This document shows positions 1 to 11,251 of a stretch of DNA of 64,000 bases, piece after piece (within the stretch, counting starts at the first letter, position 1; every line of letters starts with the position of its first letter). The notes under the pieces are model-generated. The model was not told the origin of the DNA and did no database searches. It worked only from the letters and a program-made list of their open reading frames with translations. The DNA comes from Sipunculus nudus (Eukaryota > Annelida > Sipuncula > Golfingiida > Sipunculidae): assembly GCA_026874595.1 (NCBI GenBank), contig CM049311.1:19338676-19402675 (forward strand), in the 5' to 3' direction. Made by a program: the position numbers and the translations under genes.

Positions 1-295
1 AATATATAACACTAAGGCTTAACTGGATAACTTGCAATTTAATACTATGTGCAGGGGCAGAATCTGTTGTTTAAGGGCCAATGTCAACATTCTTCATATC
101 TTAATCATAATGGGTATTTTTGTACAGTAAACTCAATCATCTAAACTCTTAAGTGATATATACAAACCGGATAGAGGTACTTCACAGTAATATATATTAA
201 ATTACCGTAACTATGTGTCTCTGGGATTAAAATTTATTTCTGTTTTGCCTAAAGCAAAAGAAAGTTCCTCTTTTACACCTAATGGCAGCTGATTT

Positions 296-2118
296 TTAGC
301 TCAGCTGACTGAAAGTCATCTGAGCTAAAGCGATCACTCTTTGTCCGTCGTCCGTCTGTCTGTCCGTCTGTCCGTCTGTCTGTCTGTCCGTCTGTCTGTC
401 CGTCTGTCCGTTAACCAGGCACAAATCGTAACCGCTGGACTTAGAACCTTGTAACTTGGGATTCTGAGAGGTCCATGAAAAGTCTCCTTGGAAACCAGAA
501 ATCCTCCGAGCTATGGGGCCCCAAAGTACCCCCCAGATTAGTCAAAAAATCCATACAAAAACTTCAATATCTCAATAACTACATCACTGATGGTCATGAT
601 TTCTGGCATACGTATTGATCATGAGATGTTCCATCAGTTCCTGCAGACTGGGAGCGCCACCAGTATTGTTCGATTTTTTACGATTTTTTTCCTCTATTTT
701 TGAGACCTTTAAGGATGCTGTCATCTGTTAACGTGGCACAAATCGTAACGACTGGACCTAGAATCTTCATTCTCCACACACTGAGAGAACAATGAAAAGT
801 CTCCATGGAAACCAGAAATAAGGTCTCTGTTACCCACATCCTTTGAGCTATGGCACTCCAAAGTACATCTCAGAATAATGGAAAATTTGATACAAAAGCT
901 GAAGTATCTGAACAGCTAATGCAGAGATCACCATAATTGTTTGCATGGATATTGATCATGGAGTGTTTCATCAGTTTCTGCAGACTGGTGGCACCGCCTG
1001 TATTTGTTCGGGTTTTTTTACGAAATTTTTCTCTATTTTTGAGACCTTTAAAGATATGAACATATCTTTACCGGGTTCCTCCGCCGCTGCCACGTTCATT
1101 TCCAGAGAGCTCCTCTGAGACTAATGGACCGATTTTTCCGAAACTTACACCAATTATCGGGTCACATGTGAACTGGTGCCTAACCAATTTGCGTTGACCT
1201 CTGACCTTTCCTCTCTATCCAGCGTCCATTTGTGCGTTTGTTTCCACACATAAACCCTCATATCTCGGGAACCGTTTGACCGATCAGGAAATAAAATTTA
1301 TACAAATGTAGCCCTTGGATTGTTTTATAACATACACAAAAAATGGTGGCGCCACCTGTAATCATGTTTGCACAGTGTCCATCTGTTCATCTGCCTTGGG
1401 TTAAAATCACTCATATCTCTGCAGTGAATTGACTAATTCACCTGAAATTTGGCATGCGTATACATCCAGGATAGCTTTCTTGATTTTAAGACAGGTAGCG
1501 CCACCTACATTCTAGTTAACGTTGCACACATACAAGCTCATATCTCAGGAACCATTTGACCGATTGGGCCAAAATTGTGCATGTGTTTAGATCTCACATA
1601 GGTCTTTATAATATACACAAAACTGGAGGGGCCACCTGCAACCATTTTTGCACAGCGTGTGTCTGTTTGTCTGCCGTGGGCTAAAATCACTCATATACAT
1701 ATAGTGGTTTGACTTTTCTGCCTAAAATTTTGCGTATGTATACAACTTAGACAGCTTTCTGGATTTGTGGTAGGTGGCACAACCTACAAACACATTTAGG
1801 CTGCAGACATCCATTCTAATATGCAACATACCTCACTCTATTTCCCCTTGCCACTCAATCCATGCCTCACTTCACCCGTTCCACTCTGATTTTGGCGGAT
1901 ACATGTGGTCACTTGTCGGCTACCCGTATTCTAGTTTTTAAAGTTTACACATTTTTATCTCTATTTTTGAAATATATAAATACAGACTAAATCTTGGCCT
2001 GTTGGTTAATCTATTTGATGCTTCAGTTTAATGGGTATATACTACCATTCTGATGATAAAATTTCCTTTTGCGAATCTCTTCCCAGTCAGCTGAGCGTCA
2101 TGACCCATGGGTCACTTG
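296..2118 (+). mobile_element. Helentron-like non-autonomous element (HINE type), copy A
   Basis: The 5' end is TTAGCTCAGCTGACT, and bases 298-326 fold into a 13-bp hairpin (AGCTCAGCTGACT against AGTCATCTGAGCT, one mismatch). The 3' end has the matching inverted motif AGTCAGCTGAGC (2085-2096), then a perfect 14-bp palindrome TGACCCATGGGTCA (2101-2114), then CTTG next to TT. Sub-terminal inverted repeats plus a palindrome about 4-8 bases from the 3' end match the known architecture of Helentron-associated elements (DINE-1/HINE). A GTCCGTCTGTC-rich tract follows the 5' hairpin. The interior (1290-1830) holds two units of a roughly 275-bp repeat. No intact reading frame is present. Confidence 0.75.
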
Positions 2119-2202
2119 TTTAAATACAAATTTTATTAGCTGAGTTGCTGCTCATTTTATAAGGGTACCTTTCGATTCCAAGGACTGTTTTGCAGGAGGA
2201 AA

Positions 2203-2205
<3 letters not shown>

Positions 2206-2250
<45 letters not shown>
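2206..2250. repeat. (TA)n microsatellite
   Basis: About 45 bases of pure TA. The equivalent tract in copy B (13162-13192) has about 31, so this is one of the fastest-changing differences between the copies. Confidence 0.95.
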
Positions 2251-2252
<2 letters not shown>

Positions 2253-2281
2253 TGGAAAGGGTATACACAGAAAAGTGGCTC

Positions 2282-2355
2282 ACTGCCAGTGGGATTCGAA
2301 CCCACGATCTTCCGATTTCCGGTGCGGCTGCCTTAGTCCACTTGGCCATGACAGA
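2282..2355 (-). tRNA. tRNA-like pseudogene in SINE-like unit 1
   Basis: A 74-base minus-strand segment has tRNA features. A 6-bp acceptor pairing (CTGTCA with TGGCAG) is visible, as are a GCC/GGC D-stem with an A-box-like region and a perfect T-arm (GTGGG TTCGAAT CCCAC) containing the B box GGTTCGAATCC. The anticodon arm does not form a proper 5-bp stem, so this is a degenerate promoter head rather than a working tRNA. The apparent reading frame MAKWTKAAAPEIG is just a translation of it. Confidence 0.65.
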
Positions 2356-2403
2356 TTCCCAACCTCACTGTGTATTTGTACACTATTATAGGAACCAGCG
2401 AAG

Positions 2404-2425
2404 TGACGTCATGGTAGTGACGTCA
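2404..2425. promoter_or_regulatory. Pair of CRE palindromes (TGACGTCA x2)
   Basis: Perfect TGACGTCA octamers at 2404-2411 and 2418-2425, with starts 14 bp apart. This is the consensus binding site of CREB/ATF bZIP proteins. The same pair occurs in all four tRNA-related units (also 2722/2736, 13346/13360, 13659/13673). Function is not shown. Confidence 0.55.
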
Positions 2426-2599
2426 TAGTCTCACCCACTACACGTGTCGGCATGGCGACTTTTGCATGCAGCAGGGAGAACTGATGGCTTTATTTGGTGT
2501 ACGGCATATATTACATATATATTATATATATAGATGTATGAGTAGCCATGCTGGTTCATTGTTTTATAGATGGAAAGTGTATACACAGAAAAGTGGTTC

Positions 2600-2673
2600 A
2601 CTGCCAGTGGGATTCGAACCCACGATCTTCCGATTTCCGGTGCGGCTGCCTTAGTCCACTTGGCCATGACAGA
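2600..2673 (-). tRNA. tRNA-like pseudogene in SINE-like unit 2
   Basis: Second copy of the 74-base tRNA-like segment, 318 bp from the first and nearly identical, with the same intact T-arm/B box and defective anticodon arm. It is followed by its own CRE pair at 2722-2729 and 2736-2743. Confidence 0.65.
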
Positions 2674-2806
2674 TTCCCAACCTCACTGTGTATTTGTACA
2701 TTTTTATAGGAACCAGCGAAGTGACGTCATGCTAGTGACGTCATAGTCTCATCCGCTACACGTGTCGGCACGGCGACTTTTGCATGCAGCAGGGAGAACT
2801 GATGGC

Positions 2807-2974
2807 TTTATTTGGTGTACGGCATATATTATATATATATAGATGTATGAGTAGCCATGCTGGTTCATTGTTTTATAGATACAATGTGTATACCCTTTCC
2901 ATCTATAAAACAATGAACCAGCATGGCTACTCATACATCTATATATATATAATATATGCCGTACACCAAATAAA
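2807..2974. repeat. 74-bp perfect inverted repeat
   Basis: Bases 2807-2880 are the exact reverse complement of 2901-2974 (74 of 74), separated by a 20-base loop. The arms are the right part of the tRNA-related unit in opposite orientations, so the structure arose from head-to-head copies. A further partial copy of the right arm follows at about 2980-3035. Transcription would give a long perfect double-stranded RNA hairpin. Confidence 0.95.
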
Positions 2975-3020
2975 CCCTTTCCATCTATAAAACAATGAAC
3001 GAGCATGGCTACTCATACAT

Positions 3021-3068
3021 CTATATATATATATATATCTATCTATATATATATATATATATATATAT
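3021..3068. repeat. (TA)n microsatellite with TATC interruptions
   Basis: About 48 bases here against about 78 in copy B (13958-14035). Confidence 0.9.
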
Positions 3069-3695
3069 GGGCTTTCAAAACGCGTTATGTAAAATTAAAT
3101 AATTTTCGTATTTCATGTAATAGTACACCTTTGAACATGATATTGTTATTTACGGCAATTTCCGCATTTGCTTCTCAGCGCCATTTATTATTCAAAAGTT
3201 GAACGATTTAGAAGTTTAAGACGTCTCTCTTTTCGATTAAACATTAACTTTAATCATATTTCAACTCAACGCAGTAAAGCGTTATGTTTTCCAGTCGGCG
3301 ATCCACTCAAATGGTTAAGAATATACGAAGGAATTATCCATTTGAATATCTTACTCAATTGTTATGTGTTCACTTAATGAAAACAAGATGGCGCTGATAT
3401 GCAATAGCAGTTAACCATAATTAAAAATAGGAACATATGCTGAGTTACCCCATTATCACATCATTATATGATTAGAAATTGCTTACAGCGAAATGAATGC
3501 CTCTGCCATCAGCGCGGTGTTTACATAACTGACCGGATAATTCGGTTGAGGCACCCTGTAATGATCATTGACTGCTGTAAGGTGCAAAATCCAGAAATGT
3601 GCGCGTCCAATCGCACGCTTGAACCCTCAGAACCGAGCGTCCGTAAGAGATTTCGTGCCTCAAAGACGTTTACCCCCGCGTTCCTGAAATATAGA
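3069..3695. other. No recognisable gene
   Basis: Moderately AT-rich sequence with only short frames that I do not recognise. It is kept almost unchanged in copy B. Confidence 0.5.
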
Positions 3696-4868
3696 CAGTC
3701 CAACCTGTTTGAACGGCCACCTGTAAATGCGGGCAACTGGCTATAACAACCACTGGATATCAGTCCCTTTCGACATTCCGTTATATTAACTACATATAAC
3801 CCCTGTAAAACTGGCTTATACGGATTACGGGCAGTTTTTTCTCTGACAATAGTGAAATATTACTAATACATTTTCTCGCCTAACGTGTCTTGACCAGCGC
3901 TGACCGGTCGATTGATTGCCAAAGTGCCGGTGATGTAGCGGCCACCAGTGAAGTCGCGGCCACCTGTAAGGGGACACTGGTTATTTTGTTGTTGTGCACA
4001 CGTACCGACCACCGAACGCAGGCAGTTGGTTTCGTCGGCAAGAGATGTCAGTAACCAACGGCTTCACCAAATGATTTTGTGTCTTTCATAAGAGCACATT
4101 TATCATGTAAGAAGAAATTCTCCAAATAAGAGTTCGAATTAATTTTACCTTCTCATAACTATTTTAGCGATTCACTTTTACATATACAGCCCTCTTTCAT
4201 ATTCTATATACATTCTATACTGTGTTCCCGTATATCGCTGCCGTACGACGATATTGATACAATGTGCAGCAAGACCATGTCAGCATGCCCGGAGCGACGT
4301 GATAATGAACTTGGGAGCTCATTCATACGGCTGAAAGTCAAAGGACACGTTGGCGCAAGGTTAAACCAACATTTTAATCAACTGTGTGCAATAAGTGTAA
4401 AATTGATAGTCATAAAGGTGGAATAATATTTACTTCCGTCATACATATCATATAGGTTTGTAACCTGAAAGATAAGACCACCTGTCTATTACGATTACTG
4501 GAGCACTGTCGGTTGGGCAGGGCCGCAGCCTGCGGGGTGGGGGCCTGGGATGTGAGGTGTAAAAATATTTTTGAACAAAATGTATTGAAAAGTTGGTATT
4601 ATGTGTGAAAATGCATCAGTTACCAAGACAAAAGTTGTGTGTGTGTTTTTTTTTTTTTCTTCAAAGTAAACATTGACCAATAAATTACAGCAAAAATGCA
4701 CCAGAATGCAGTAAACATACATTTTTCAAACTTTTCCACAACGTGGGACGGGCGAAACCACTCCCAGACCCTCCCCCTCGGGGGCAACTGCTCCCCCCCC
4801 CCCCCCCCCCGCTATTTGGGTCCGCCTACCGCCCTGTTAGGTGGTCGCATTAGACAGTTCCAATCGTG
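3696..4868. mobile_element. Pogo/Tigger-like MITE, copy A
   Basis: Begins CAGTCCAACCTGTTTGAACG and ends with a loosely complementary GGTGGTCGCATTAGACAG region. The reverse complement of the right end shares the GCGACCACCT / CGGCCACCT core and a CAGT-like start. This style of terminus also occurs at the right end of the Tigger relic (9205-9236). The interior has no transposase; it carries an 18-base poly-C tract near the right end. Termini are imperfect, so the boundaries are approximate. Confidence 0.45.
4793..4810. repeat. Poly-C tract
   Basis: 18 consecutive C residues; the equivalent tract in copy B (15756-15777) has 22. Confidence 0.95.
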
Positions 4869-5190
4869 AAAATCATAATTAATAGTTTAATTAGCCCCCT
4901 CCTCCTTATACTAATATTAGAGGTAAAATCGTTATAATAAAAAGAAAGATCGGCTCTTCTTAAACATATAAGAAAGAATATTTAGAGTTTGTCAAAATGA
5001 AATGTTTAATTTTTTTCGATTTATTTTCCTTCTAAAGAAATATGCCAATTACCTTTTCATATGATCTCCATATGTTTCATTTAACATGAATATCAAAACT
5101 TCGGGAGAAATATTTCTTAAATTCAAGGGTCATTTTTCAGAAAACGACCCAATTCATGAAAATTCATGTCCCTAACATTCACCGTGCCAT

Positions 5191-5192
5191 AG

Positions 5193-5234
<42 letters not shown>

Positions 5235-5265
5235 TAGATATATATATATATATATATATATATAT
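5191..5265. repeat. (TA)n microsatellite
   Basis: About 75 bases of imperfect TA. The shorter equivalent in copy B is at 16159-16207. It directly abuts the left end of the hAT derivative. Confidence 0.9.
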
Positions 5266-6770
5266 CAAGGTTGGGCAAAAAGCAATTTTTAAGCATAAAA
5301 CCCATCCCAGTGGGTTTGACTGGGTGAACCTGGGTAGACCCGGGTTTTATGGATTTTACGGGTTTTATGGGCAATGTAGTCTAAAATGGCAACTGACTGA
5401 ACTCAAAATTTCTTGTACCAGTTTGGGAAATACTGTGATCAGTATGCTTCTTTGCTTTAAAATATATATAACTATATAAATATTAAACTGATATTGGTGA
5501 TATATAGCAGTTATAATGATAATAAAAAAATCAGGACTCTTTAAGATAGAGTATAACCCTACCGTACTTTGTAACTCTCATTATTTCAATCATATCTCTA
5601 TCTGAATCTATCATTTGTATTATTTAATGATTTAAAAAAAAAAATTCTTTTCTATCAATGAAAGACTGAAAGTGTTTGGATTACTTATTGGGTGTGTACA
5701 AAAACTGGTTTACACAAGATGGTTACTAGCTGCCAAGTTTCAACTTATTGGCATGTATAGGATACCACACAGGTGAAGCCACAGTGACACCTTAGTGCTA
5801 GTGTCATACGCATCCAATCTTCTCTGTATGCCAGCCAGTTCTGCTGCTGTAGAACGTGTATTCTCTAACTTTTGGCTACAAATTTCTTGTACCAGTTTGG
5901 GAAATACTGTGATCAGTATGCTTCTTTGCTTTAAAATATATATAACTATATAAATATTAAACTGATATTGGTGATATATAGCAGTTATAATGATAATAAA
6001 AAAAATCAGGACTCTTTAAGATAGAGTATAACCCTACCGTACTTTGTAACTCTCATTATTTCAATCATATCTCTATCTGAATCTATCATTTGTATTATTT
6101 AATAATTAAAAAAAAAAAATCTTTTCTATCAATGAAAGACTGAAAGTGTTTGGATTACTTATTGGGTGTGTACAAAAACTGGTTTACACAAGATGGTTAC
6201 TAGCTGCCAAGTTTCAACTTATTGGCATGTATAGGATACCACACAGGTGAAGCCACAGTGACACCTTAGTGCTAGTGTCATACGCATCCAATCTTCTCTG
6301 TATGCCAGCCAGTTCTGCTGCTGTAGAACGTGTATTCTCTAACTTTGGCTACAAACAAAACAAGATTCGCAATCGACTTGGAGTAAAACTTGCTGCAAAG
6401 CATGTGAACTGCTATCGTGCCTTTTGTGGACATTCTGAACTGGACTGGTAGCTGTTTGTATAAAACAGGTTGAACATAATGCATGATGTATCATAATAGC
6501 ATTGGTCTATGACACAATTTTTTGCTTGTGTGCTTCTTTATTGATATCTGTGATGTTGCTCATCTATTGGTATTAAACTTATTTCATGGACAATCACTGA
6601 AGTTTTTCCTCTTTACTTCATTATATGCATTTTATGCAGCGATTCTGAGATTGAAAAGAATGCTTCTAGAAAAGCCCAAATCAAATTGCCCGTTAAAATC
6701 CGCATGTGGGTTTTAAGGCTTTTTGCCCGCCCGGGTAAAAAGGGGTATTACCCGCCAAACCATAATATAT
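5266..6770 (+). mobile_element. Internally deleted hAT derivative, copy A
   Basis: The left end AAGGTTGGGCAAAAAGC resembles the inverted right end (the reverse complement of 6715-6770 begins with a GGTTTGGCGGGTAA-like sequence and includes GGGCAAAAAGCC), giving imperfect terminal inverted repeats. Only the C-terminal dimerisation segment of a hAT transposase remains inside. Copy A carries an extra 474-bp tandem duplication (units from 5407 and 5881) that is absent in copy B. TA-rich flanks prevent a clear 8-bp target duplication. Confidence 0.55.
6269..6451 (+). pseudogene. hAT transposase C-terminal fragment, unit 1 of copy A
   Basis: Sixty codons match the hAT C-terminal dimerisation region, with the family pattern SSAAVERVFSNFG, then KIRNRLGV and a C-terminal YRAF stretch. 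The catalytic core, RNase-H fold and BED finger are absent. There is no ATG start; the frame opens after a TAG. A fuller copy of this domain would be needed for dimerisation of an active transposase, so it is a relic carried inside a non-autonomous element. Confidence 0.85.
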
Positions 6771-7324
6771 ATGTCACAATACTGTGATCAGTATGCTTCT
6801 TTGCTTTAAAATATATATAACTATATAAATATTAAACTGATATTGGTGATATATAGCAGTTATAATGATATTAAAAAATTCAGGACTCTTTAAGATAGAG
6901 TATAAACCTACCGTACTTTGTAACTCCCATTATTTCAATCATATTTCTATCTGAATCTATCATTTGTATTATTTAATGATTTTGAAAAAAAAATTCTTTT
7001 CTATCAATGAAAGATTGAAAGTGTATGGATTACTTATTGGGTGTGTACAAAAACTGGTTTACACAAGATGGTTACTAGCTGCCAAGTTTCAACTTATTGG
7101 CATGTATAGGATACCACACAGGTGAAGCCACAGTGACACCTCAGTGCTAGTGTCATACGCATCCAATCTTCTCTGTATGCCAGCCAGTTCTGCTGCTGTA
7201 GAACGTGTATTCTCTAACTTTGGCTACAAACAAAACAAGATTCGCAATCGACTTGGAGTAAAACTTGCTGCAAAGCATGTGAACTGCTATCATGCTTTTT
7301 GTGCACATTCTGAACTGGACTGGT
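6771..7324 (+). mobile_element. Second hAT-fragment unit, truncated, copy A
   Basis: A repeat of the preceding unit at 875-bp spacing, beginning at ACTGTGATCAGTATGC and cut off at 7324, after which unrelated sequence begins. In copy B the corresponding unit continues to about 18130. The cut marks the right border of the duplicated block. Confidence 0.75.
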
Positions 7325-7326
7325 TC
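7144..7326 (+). pseudogene. hAT transposase C-terminal fragment, unit 2 of copy A
   Basis: Same 60-residue dimerisation segment, 875 bp downstream of the first and differing at a few residues (YHAFCAHSELDW). The frame runs on past the usual stop (to 7344) because the repeat is truncated and fused to unrelated sequence. Confidence 0.8.
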
Positions 7327-7732
7327 TGTAGTTTTAATAATTAACAGACAAGGATGTAAATGTAAACTCCTTTTGAGACGATAAATGGACATTCCGTTAC
7401 TTCATTCAGTGTACATACATCTCAATTAAACCATGTACATTCAATACGAGTTCATTCCTGCACATAATATTCTTATATGTTTTTAGATATATGAATCATT
7501 TTAGTACTTGACATTCGTCCAGGACCTCGGTGGTGAGGGGATATACAAATAAATACAGGCAGTTGTCAAGGACGATGAAGAGACGTCACACTTACACGTC
7601 CACATGCAGCTCAATTACTTATCACAGCACAAGGACGCCCGACTTGTACTGCCATCTGTGGTCAAACTTTAAACTGACAAGTAAACAATCAAAATGTATG
7701 CTAAGTATTTGGAAAGTGACACTTCCGCATAA

Positions 7733-8712
7733 ACAAGACAAGATTTTGCAGCTAGTGCAGCCCTAGGATATCTACTGAAGGACGTATTCAACTGCGATGA
7801 GACCGACCTTTTCTTTAGAAAGCTACCCTGCAGGTCACCCACGACAGCCAATTCTACCAAGGGAGTAAAGAAGGCAAAAGACCTGATCACACTTGTGATG
7901 TGTTGTAACGCTGATGGTTCCGAAAAGCTGAAGGCTCTCGTAAATGGCAAATCTGCAAAACCACGCTGTTTCAAAAATTTCAATCATCAGCTGTACATTG
8001 ATTTCAGAGCCAACCGCAATGCATGGATGAACAGTATGCTGTTGGCAGAGTGGATAAAGCAGTTTGATGCATGCATGGGCCGGAAAGGGAGACAAGTTTT
8101 GCAAATGATGGACAACGCCCCGAGCCATATTATATCAGGCGATCTGACAAACGTTAAAGTTCACTTCCTGCCCCCAACGACAAACAGTCACCTACGACCT
8201 CTCGATGGAGGCATCATCCAGTCCTTTAAGGCACAGTACCGCCGGCTGCAAATTTGCCATTCATATTATATATTCATACTTCCTGCCCCCAACGACAAAC
8301 AGTCACCTACAACCTCTCAATGGAGGCATCATCCAGTCCGTTAGGGTACAGTACCGCCGGATGCAAATTTGTCCATTGATATCATATATATTAAAAACGC
8401 TGGACGAAGCGTGCCTGGGATTCCGTCAGCAGCGCCACCATCGGCAATTGTTGGAAACACATAGGCCTAATACCCAGGGACGAACAGCCAAAGGAGACAG
8501 ATCGGCCGGACGGTCCAGAAGCAAACAGAATCCTTCCACTTCTACAACAAGTTACAGATAGCCTCGGAGATAACCACAGTGCACGTATATCTCCTCAAGA
8601 ATTCGTCAATGCCGACCAGAACATCGGAACGGCACAACCTTTAAGCGATCAAAATATCGTGGAAACAGTGACAGGCGGCAATGATACAACCAGTCAAACC
8701 TGTGAACCTTAG
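7733..8712 (+). pseudogene. Tigger/pogo-like DDE transposase relic
   Basis: From 7733 an open frame without a start encodes the DDE domain. Catalytic aspartates are visible in FNCDET (codon 7796), MDNAPSH (codon 8111) and RPLDGGI (codon 8204), a DDD arrangement with about 30 residues between the second and third, as in pogo/Tigger. A 115-bp tandem duplication (8163 and 8278 start equivalent copies) shifts the frame. The C-terminal part (AWDSVS, NCWKH) continues in another frame to a TAG at 8710-8712. I cannot find the N-terminal CENP-B-type DNA-binding domain. In an active element this enzyme cuts and pastes DNA at TA sites. Confidence 0.8.
8163..8392. repeat. 115-bp tandem duplication in the Tigger relic
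   Basis: CTTCCTGCCCCCAACGACAA starts at both 8163 and 8278. Because 115 is not a multiple of three, the duplication itself breaks the reading frame. The copies have since diverged at several positions, so the damage is not recent. Confidence 0.85.
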
Positions 8713-9204
8713 GAAATAGTTCTCAAACCTCCGCCCACATCCACAGAAGTCCGCTAGGCCATGAAGACCGTCTTGTGATATTTCGAAAGTTCTAGATACA
8801 ACGAACAGTCCGATATTGATGTATTTACAGGATGGACCAAAGAATATCGGCAGGTTAACAATGCTCCATTACGGAATCTTTGGAGGCAGACTCGGATGAA
8901 AATGAAACAGCACAATGAGGGCCATGCAGAATTTTATATTTTTACCGTATAGGTTATTCATGTATATCTTTGTTTCATGTTTATTCATGTATAAATTATA
9001 CACACTGTATTTCTCTGTAGCTATTTGTAAATTTTCTTTCTCTGTGAATAAATTTTGTACACAGTTTAAAAATGTTGGTTTTTTTTTAATATGATTAGTT
9101 AAAGACGAGCCTAATAAATGCATGGCCCGATTGAAACTCTTCCCAACCCATCTGGTGCCCCGATTAACCGCCACCCTCGCTTACTGCCTAAATATTCCGC
9201 CGGT

Positions 9205-9236
9205 CCAACGGTTGACGAATAAAAGAGGTTAGACTG
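9205..9236 (-). other. Right terminal repeat of the Tigger relic
   Basis: The reverse complement starts CAGTCTAACCTCTTTTATTC, closely matching CAGTCCAACCTGTTTGAACG at 3696, and is followed by TA, the pogo/Tigger target dinucleotide. No clear left partner is found between 7325 and 7733, so the element appears 5' truncated. Confidence 0.5.
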
Positions 9237-9712
9237 TACAAGGCAGAAACTTATATGAACTATTTATAATGCTTAAGCTTTTTTGTTCCTTTTGTCGGCC
9301 TTTTAATGACTTATGGAAGACCACATGTTTTGTGGTATGATCAGTTAGTTGATGAATGTATGTACCCGTGTTGGCGCGTGTGAGCGATGACAGACGGATA
9401 ATGCGAACGGTTTTTCCATTTTAATGGTTATCTGATGTCAGGTTGTTTTGAATGTAAGCAAAGCAATGTCTCGAGGGTCCATTTATATACCAGCATATTC
9501 TGAACTAGGTAAAACAACTTAAATTGATGGTCAATGCCTAATGGGGAAAATCAAATATTAATTTTACGAGGGAAATGTAATTAACGGGATTCCTTTGACC
9601 TTTCCTATAGGAATTTGACCTTTCCCCTATCGCTGCAACGAGGACTGCATGGTAATATATTTCATTCTTAAGTGGACAGTTCATTCAGTCATTCTAGTAA
9701 TGTAAACTTAAA

Positions 9713-9762
<50 letters not shown>

Positions 9763-10956
9763 GTGTCATGCTGCAACGTTTGAACTAGTGCTTGTTGTAC
9801 GTAAGTGTTGTGCTATACGATTTGCCCGGAGGTAGCCATATATTGTAGGAAACGGAGGTAGGCATACATTGTAGGAAAACGTACTTATGTATTGTACTTA
9901 TTAACACAGATATGTGCCACAAGTATTTCGATAAAGACGAAATGTAGAAACCTAAAGCAATCAAAATGTGTGTCCATTGAAAGTAGGGAGTAAGGCACCA
10001 TTCATGAACAAAATGCACGGATCAGTGTGCTAAGTTTAGGAATGTGGAAGTTTTATGGTTGTTATGTAAAGTAAGCGTTGACATATCTACTGTAAGGCTT
10101 CTGAAAGCCCTTCCTTTGGCAATGCAAATTTTTGTAAATGTTATGTTAAATAAGGGGTCAGGAAATCAATCATATATTGAAATATATTTATAAAGTACTA
10201 CATATATAGATACAGCGCATTGGATAACTGCAAAACCGTTGTATTAAAGGTGACATAAAGACATGACAAATGGGGTAAAATATTGTTAGATTAATATATG
10301 TCATTATAGGTCCATATAACAAGAAGTCAAAAATTAAATGTTAGAGTTAGCATAAAATATAGCCCAAAATAATAATGTCATTTAGGAATATATTTGTTCG
10401 ACTTATAATGCTGGTTTAAAAGGCCTATTATGGTGTCTGAACAAGATCGTACGATTTATAACTTTCTAAGATGTAAGCACATCAGCCCTAAAAAAATTAT
10501 TAGACAGTGATAATGAAAAAAAAATAATTCTAGTAAATTACAGCTAAAAAGGATGCCTAAACTATAAATGATGTAATTAGATATTTACCTTACATAGCCC
10601 ATCTCCTTTGGTAATAACATAGTAATAATTTTAACATAATAATCTTATTATTAAATGTCAGGTCATTATGGTTATAAATGTCCTCTAAAATGCATATAAA
10701 ATATTAGAATAGGAACATTCCATAATTATTCATAATGCTTCAAGTCATAATTCATAAGTTAACAAATAACATTTGATGTTAGAAAAAATAAAACCAGTAA
10801 CTTCTCATTTTAAAATGAATTTGATCAACAGACTAAAAGCAAGCACCAAACTCCATTAACATAAACTTGTGGAAAAAGCAGTTGTACCAAATCCTATAGT
10901 GCAAAATCTATAAAATTAAAATAAACGCAGGAAAAAATTTAGAAAAAAAACAAATA
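9237..10956. other. No gene; AT-rich with one microsatellite
   Basis: Contains a (TA)n tract at 9716-9758 and otherwise unremarkable AT-rich sequence. Whether the stretch just before 10957 continues the duplication homology cannot be judged, because its partner would lie left of the window. Confidence 0.5.
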
Positions 10957-11251
10957 AATATATAACACTAAGGCTTAACTGGATAACTTGCAATTTAATA
11001 CTATGTGCAGGGGCAGAATCTGTTGTTTAAGGGCCAATGTCAACATTCTTCATATCTTAATCATAATGGGTATTTTTGTACAGTAAACTCAATCATCTAA
11101 ACTCTTAAGTGATATATACAAACCGAATAGAGGTACTTCACAGTAATATATATTAAATTACCGTAACTATGTGTCTCTGGGATTAAAATTTATTTCTGTT
11201 TTGCCTAAAGCAAAAGAAAGTTCCTCTTTTACACCTAATGGCAGCTGATTT

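Larger units (their letters stand above)
2251..2880 (-). repeat. Two tandem ~318-bp tRNA-related (SINE-like) units
   Basis: The sequence beginning GATGGAAAG recurs at 2251 and 2569. Each unit contains a minus-strand tRNA-like segment, two TGACGTCA octamers, and a shared right part ending in TTTTATAGAT. On the minus strand the tRNA-like head is followed by a short body and a TA-rich tail, as in tRNA-derived SINEs. The tandem arrangement is unusual for a SINE, so local duplication after insertion is likely. Confidence 0.7.
1..7324. repeat. Large duplicated block, copy A
   Basis: Position 1 aligns with 10957 and the match runs to 7324 (equivalent to 17793). I count about nine substitutions in the first 2.1 kb, plus different microsatellite lengths and a 474-bp tandem duplication found only here. 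The left border lies outside the window. On the right, identity stops abruptly inside a hAT fragment, after which copy A continues into Tigger sequence and copy B continues through the rest of the hAT unit. It may be a recent segmental duplication or two haplotypes placed in series by the assembler. Confidence 0.93.

Noticed and set aside
340-412. GTCCGTCTGTC-type tracts as a CRISPR or satellite array
   Set aside because: Simple 4-base-step repeats without spacers, always following the element's 5' hairpin; part of the Helentron-like family.
2152-2349. Minus-strand frame beginning MAKWTKAAAPEIG, also at 2431 and 13380
   Set aside because: It is a translation of the tRNA-like segment followed by TA microsatellite (the YIYIYI run). 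Not a protein.
3468-3746. 92-residue frame duplicated at 14435
   Set aside because: Conserved only because the whole block is duplicated; no domain, and it runs into the MITE terminus.
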